The notes below the pieces were generated by a model that worked only from the letters and a program-made list of their open reading frames with translations, was not told the origin of the DNA and ran no database searches. This document shows, piece by piece, positions 30,210-33,472 of a stretch of DNA of 33,472 nt. Numbering within the stretch: position 1 is the first letter of the stretch; each line of letters opens with the position of its first letter. The position numbers were made by a program, and so were the translations under genes. The stretch comes from Deltaproteobacteria bacterium (lineage in GTDB: Bacteria; Desulfobacterota; Desulfarculia; Desulfarculales; Desulfarculaceae), in the NCBI GenBank assembly GCA_020444165.1, contig JAHLLK010000067.1, forward strand, positions 1-33,472. Direction: 5' to 3'.

Positions 30210-32648
30210 TCAGTTAGCGCCCTTTTGCACTGTCCATTGGCTCGTTGGAAGCGTTTCTAACCTTCGAACGAATTCCAACTCCTGGGGGCTGAGTTCCCTG
30301 GCAGCCGCACTGGCTACTTTGGCGAACCCAAGACTGGCATGCTGTTCCCAATCGGGTATGTTAAGGAGGATGTATGTAACTTCCGCACTGTTGCTGGTGT
30401 AAAGATGGGTTCCTATCGTCTTGTGGTAAAGCTTGTACACCTCTGTAGTCTCTGCGGTTTGGCTGCTGAAAATGTATCCTTCAGCTCTCTCGTAGGACCA
30501 ACCTAACCCTTGGAGAACATCCCGCTCTGCCGTCCGTATGGTGTAATAGTGCCGGCCGGAGTTTGGATTGTACAAACGGAAGATTTCTTGAGCCCCGGCC
30601 ACTGCCCTATCGGACACGTAAAACAGGCGCGGGTTGCCGTTTGATTCGTTCAAGTAGCCGGAGTCTACGGCATTGGCGAACTCGTTATAGCTGATGGTAA
30701 AGAAGTGGTAATAGACGTTGGGATTGTAGGCCCGGTACATGGGAACCCAAGTGATGCCGTTGGAGCCCCGAATTGAGTTAATACGAGTCGGAAGGAGATG
30801 AACAGAGCGACAGGCGGAAAGGTCTATGATTTTATATTCCTGACGAACACTGTTGTTGTGGCCGACGGTCGCCGCGCCGCTACCCCAGAGACATATTCTG
30901 TTCAGGGGCATGTCGGTCAAAGTAACACCGTACAAACTAGGATCCCAGGGATTACATACCTTAATCGCCGCCACGCCGGTAAGACCTGCCGGGTCGCCTT
31001 GCCCACCGGTGGCTACATACACATAACCACCGGAAAGTTCCAAATCCCATGGAACACTGTTGGCTCCTAGGCTAACTCGGGAAATTATTGCGGGCGTAAA
31101 AGGGTTGTCCACACCGATTATGGCCACTCCGGAATAATTCCACTCGTCATCCGGGCCAAAGCCAAAATTGGCATTGGTATAACCCAGGAAAAGGTAGTTG
31201 CCCGCAAGGCAGAGAGAGCGCGGGTTCCAGACGGTCATGCCAGCTTCAGAAGGGAGTTGCAGCTGCGAAATGACTGTCGGGTTGCTGGGATTGCTTACGT
31301 TGATAATCCACAGACCTCCTATCCCCCCGGCCCAGGGCCCCACCGCCAGGTATAGATAGCCATCTCTTAGTACAAAGCCCGTGGGATCTACGGTTGGAAT
31401 ATTCAAGGTGCTGACCAAGCTGATATTGCTAGGGTTAGCCACATTGAGCACTCGTAGTTGGTAAGTATTTGAAAAACTATTATAAACCACCAGGTAGAGA
31501 TAATCTCCGTATGCGGCCACTGCCCGGGCCCCATTGCCTGCGATCATGAGATAGAGACCGACTACCACGGGGTTTCGCCGGTCCGAGATATCATAGATTG
31601 CAGCCCCGCCCTGGTTTCCAGTGGATCCACCATCGCCGAAGCCAAGGTAGGCCCTATCGCGGTCCACCGCCACAGCCCAGGCATTGGCAGAAGATCCCTC
31701 TGAAACGGCCCTGGTGAAACTCACAAAGGTTGGCCGTGCTGAGGTGCTCAACTCCGAAACTGCCAAACCCAGGTAGGTGCCGGCTACTTCGGCAGCCTGA
31801 AACAGGTAGCCACCGTCTTGGATCATATCCTGAACCCAGAGATTTGGAGGTTCAAAGGAACTATAATTAGGTGACGGACAACCGGTTTGGCTGGTGCCCA
31901 CTTGCACCACAACGGAAGCAGTTTCGCTGCCACAGGAGTTGGTGGCGGTTAAAGTATAAGTTGTGGTGATCTGCGGAGTTACGACGGTAGATCCCTGTAC
32001 TGGGTCTACCGCGCCCACATCCGGACTTATGGTCACCTGAGAGGCATCTTGCACGCTCCAGGTCAAGGTAGCATTTCCGCCAGGGCTGATACTTGCAGTA
32101 GGTCCCGCAAAGCTGCTGATAACCGGCGTTGTGCAGCCGGAACTATCACTGAATGTCACCCAGTTATCACCATCCAATATGGCACCGCCCGGGGTGGAAT
32201 AGGTCCCACCGGAAATGGTCACCACTACCTCATCGCCTGTTTGCAGTGCGAAATTGGTTGGCTGGCTTCCTTGGTACGCCTGATAGGTTGTAGATGGCAC
32301 TACCCCCCAAGATGCGACCTGATTTCCATTGACCGTGACTTTTGTGGTTAAAGTGTACGTCCCACTACCGGCCAACCAGGCTTGGTAGGCCACCTGGGTT
32401 ACCGTCATGTCTTGCGTGGCGCTAAAGGTCCACTTTCGTCCGCCGGAATAAATATATAGTTGTACCGCTCCTGACTGGTCAGTGTGAAAATTATAAGTCT
32501 CGACTGCGGCGGGTAAGTTTACATTTTCTTCCATATCAGGTGAGGGCGAAGGAGTGTAAACGCCAGCCCATACTGGAGTACAAATTCCTGCAAGCAATAG
32601 TAAAAAGTTCAGCGACAACGCTATGGCAAACAATTTCCGCAGCCTCAT
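30210..32648 (-). CDS. large secreted protein: Ig-like domain, LVIVD-type propeller and DUF5648 repeats
   Basis: About 812 residues. The signal peptide is residues 1-28 (LFAIALSLNFLLLLAGICTPVWA, cleavage before GVYTP). A beta-rich N-terminal domain (about 30-172) is followed by an Ig-like domain (about 175-251, SPGGNATLTWSV and TTTYTLTATNSCG). A propeller of LVIVD-type repeats (about 258-630) has recurrent LYLVVYN-x-LRVLNVANPSNISLVSTL blades. Three DUF5648-like repeats follow (about 638-775; YNPNVYYHFFT, YNPNSGRHYYT, HKTIGTHLYT). No catalytic site is recognised; it is probably a cell-surface binding or adhesion protein. The start ATG at 32648 has GGAGGAGA upstream. Base composition is clearly less GC-rich than the neighbours, and it lies beside a transposase remnant, so horizontal acquisition is likely. 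It is transcribed toward the backbone. Confidence 0.82.
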   Translation of the reverse strand: MRLRKLFAIALSLNFLLLLAGICTPVWAGVYTPSPSPDMEENVNLPAAVETYNFHTDQSGAVQLYIYSGGRKWTFSATQDMTVTQVAYQAWLAGSGTYTLTTKVTVNGNQVASWGVVPSTTYQAYQGSQPTNFALQTGDEVVVTISGGTYSTPGGAILDGDNWVTFSDSSGCTTPVISSFAGPTASISPGGNATLTWSVQDASQVTISPDVGAVDPVQGSTVVTPQITTTYTLTATNSCGSETASVVVQVGTSQTGCPSPNYSSFEPPNLWVQDMIQDGGYLFQAAEVAGTYLGLAVSELSTSARPTFVSFTRAVSEGSSANAWAVAVDRDRAYLGFGDGGSTGNQGGAAIYDISDRRNPVVVGLYLMIAGNGARAVAAYGDYLYLVVYNSFSNTYQLRVLNVANPSNISLVSTLNIPTVDPTGFVLRDGYLYLAVGPWAGGIGGLWIINVSNPSNPTVISQLQLPSEAGMTVWNPRSLCLAGNYLFLGYTNANFGFGPDDEWNYSGVAIIGVDNPFTPAIISRVSLGANSVPWDLELSGGYVYVATGGQGDPAGLTGVAAIKVCNPWDPSLYGVTLTDMPLNRICLWGSGAATVGHNNSVRQEYKIIDLSACRSVHLLPTRINSIRGSNGITWVPMYRAYNPNVYYHFFTISYNEFANAVDSGYLNESNGNPRLFYVSDRAVAGAQEIFRLYNPNSGRHYYTIRTAERDVLQGLGWSYERAEGYIFSSQTAETTEVYKLYHKTIGTHLYTSNSAEVTYILLNIPDWEQHASLGFAKVASAAARELSPQELEFVRRLETLPTSQWTVQKGAN

Positions 32649-33472
32649 CTTCTCCTCCAATGATCGAAAAAACTTACAGTATTGAGTTTTGACATGTATT
32701 GTTAACGCTACAAAATAAACTATGAGCTGATAACTTCTAAACAACTACACCATTAAAACCAAATTCAAATTGCAAGATGAGGGCAGAGGGCACGATTTGT
32801 GAAACTTTCTCAAATCTTTCAACAGTGTTGTGCTCATTACACATGCCAAATCAAGATGTGGTCCCTGGTTGTGATACAGCTTGGAAGTCGTATTAGTGAG
32901 CAATTATTATTATTTAACGCATCATTTATGGTAACTTTTTTAGTGTCCAGATTAAAGGAGTTCGAAAAACTAAGAGGCCTTAGCAACCAAACATTTACCA
33001 GCCAATAACAAGTTAGTTAAGTCGTCTTGATAATTAGAAAAAACATATCACTCAATGAACTCTATTACATCTAAGACTTGCAACTAAAAGTTTCTATCTT
33101 AAGCAGCAAGTATTTTTGCAGTCAGGACTTGCTGGCTTCCAAAAGTTAGCGAGAAAACTCTCCCCCCAACCCGCGCAAATTATCAAATGGACGGGGTAAG
33201 AGCCTCGTCTTCTGAAATCTTTTTACATCGGGAAAGGCAGAAAATAGTCTAGATTGCAGCCATATTTTTCTGGCTGTGGGCGAGGCAGGCTATTCAAAAA
33301 TTTTTTTAATACATTTTAAAGGCAAATGTCAAGAATTATTTTCGAAGCATACAATCACGCCACATAATAATATTCATTGTCGAATTGACAGCAAGGCAAT
33401 CTCTTTATATTTTTACTATGAGCCTATCCGCATGGTGCATCGAGAGGTTTCATAAGGTTGACGCCTTTCACG
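32649..33472. other. AT-rich region with no recognisable gene
   Basis: About 820 bases, clearly AT-richer than the rest. The longest frame (32799-33008, GTG start) lacks a convincing ribosome site and family. A CAGCCA/TGGCTG hairpin lies at 33257-33276, and an A/T-run region follows near 33294-33310. Promoters for the minus-strand secreted protein gene must lie near 32660-32760, but no clear pair was assigned. A gene could begin just beyond the right edge. Confidence 0.5.

Noticed and set aside
30046..30402. 118-residue plus-strand frame starting at ATG 30046
   Set aside because: The first part is the decayed transposase tail and the rest is antisense to, or beyond, the secreted protein gene.
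32799..33008. 69-residue GTG frame in the AT-rich end
   Set aside because: No good ribosome site, no recognised family, and isolated in an AT-rich stretch where such frames occur by chance.

Overview
The window looks like chromosome from a GC-rich, anaerobic, motile bacterium, most likely a deltaproteobacterium (Desulfobacterota). The signs are very GC-rich third codon positions, many PAS/HATPase/REC sensors, a ferrous-iron uptake locus with a FeoB-associated Cys-rich peptide, a DUF362 ferredoxin-type protein, a molybdenum hydroxylase and a flavoprotein with clustered cysteines. This placement is by protein style only. No rRNA, tRNA, CRISPR array or intact mobile element was seen.

Layout. 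1-1675 (minus strand): a two-gene unit with a stand-alone DsbD alpha-like exported protein and a glutamate-1-semialdehyde aminomutase-like protein that appears to have lost its PLP lysine. 1952-2314 (plus): an orphan FlaG-like gene, then about 0.9 kb of structured non-coding DNA. 3204-11675 (all plus): a signalling block of REC-GAF-HD-GYP, PilZ, a minimal HATPase protein, a 641-residue HEAT-repeat protein, a CheY-like receiver, a REC-TPR protein and a membrane histidine kinase. Together these suggest c-di-GMP and phosphorelay signalling, perhaps acting on motility or surface behaviour.

11788-19359 is a metal-homeostasis region. On the minus strand it holds a Fur-FeoA fusion regulator, then feoA, feoB and a Cys-rich FeoB partner. 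On the plus strand it holds a TerC-family membrane protein, a DUF362 ferredoxin protein and fetAB. A 23-bp dyad (TTATTG-N11-CAATAA with a CT-S-AG centre) occurs at the feoA promoter and again in the gap between the fur-feoA fusion gene and terC. This is a small, coherent iron-regulated circuit and the most interesting part of the window.

19580-24039 (plus) is a three-subunit xanthine-dehydrogenase-family molybdenum hydroxylase (2Fe-2S, FAD and Mo subunits) and, after a good terminator, a flavodoxin-family protein. 24339-24956 (minus) is a LysE-type exporter, preceded by a structured intergenic element. 25371-29560 (plus) holds a triple-PAS hybrid kinase and a HAMP sensor ending in a CxxC...CxxC module.

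From about 29.6 kb the character changes. A decayed transposase tail with an in-frame stop marks the edge of an AT-richer segment that carries one large secreted beta-propeller/DUF5648 protein and then about 0.8 kb with no recognisable gene. This end looks acquired or unstable compared with the rest.
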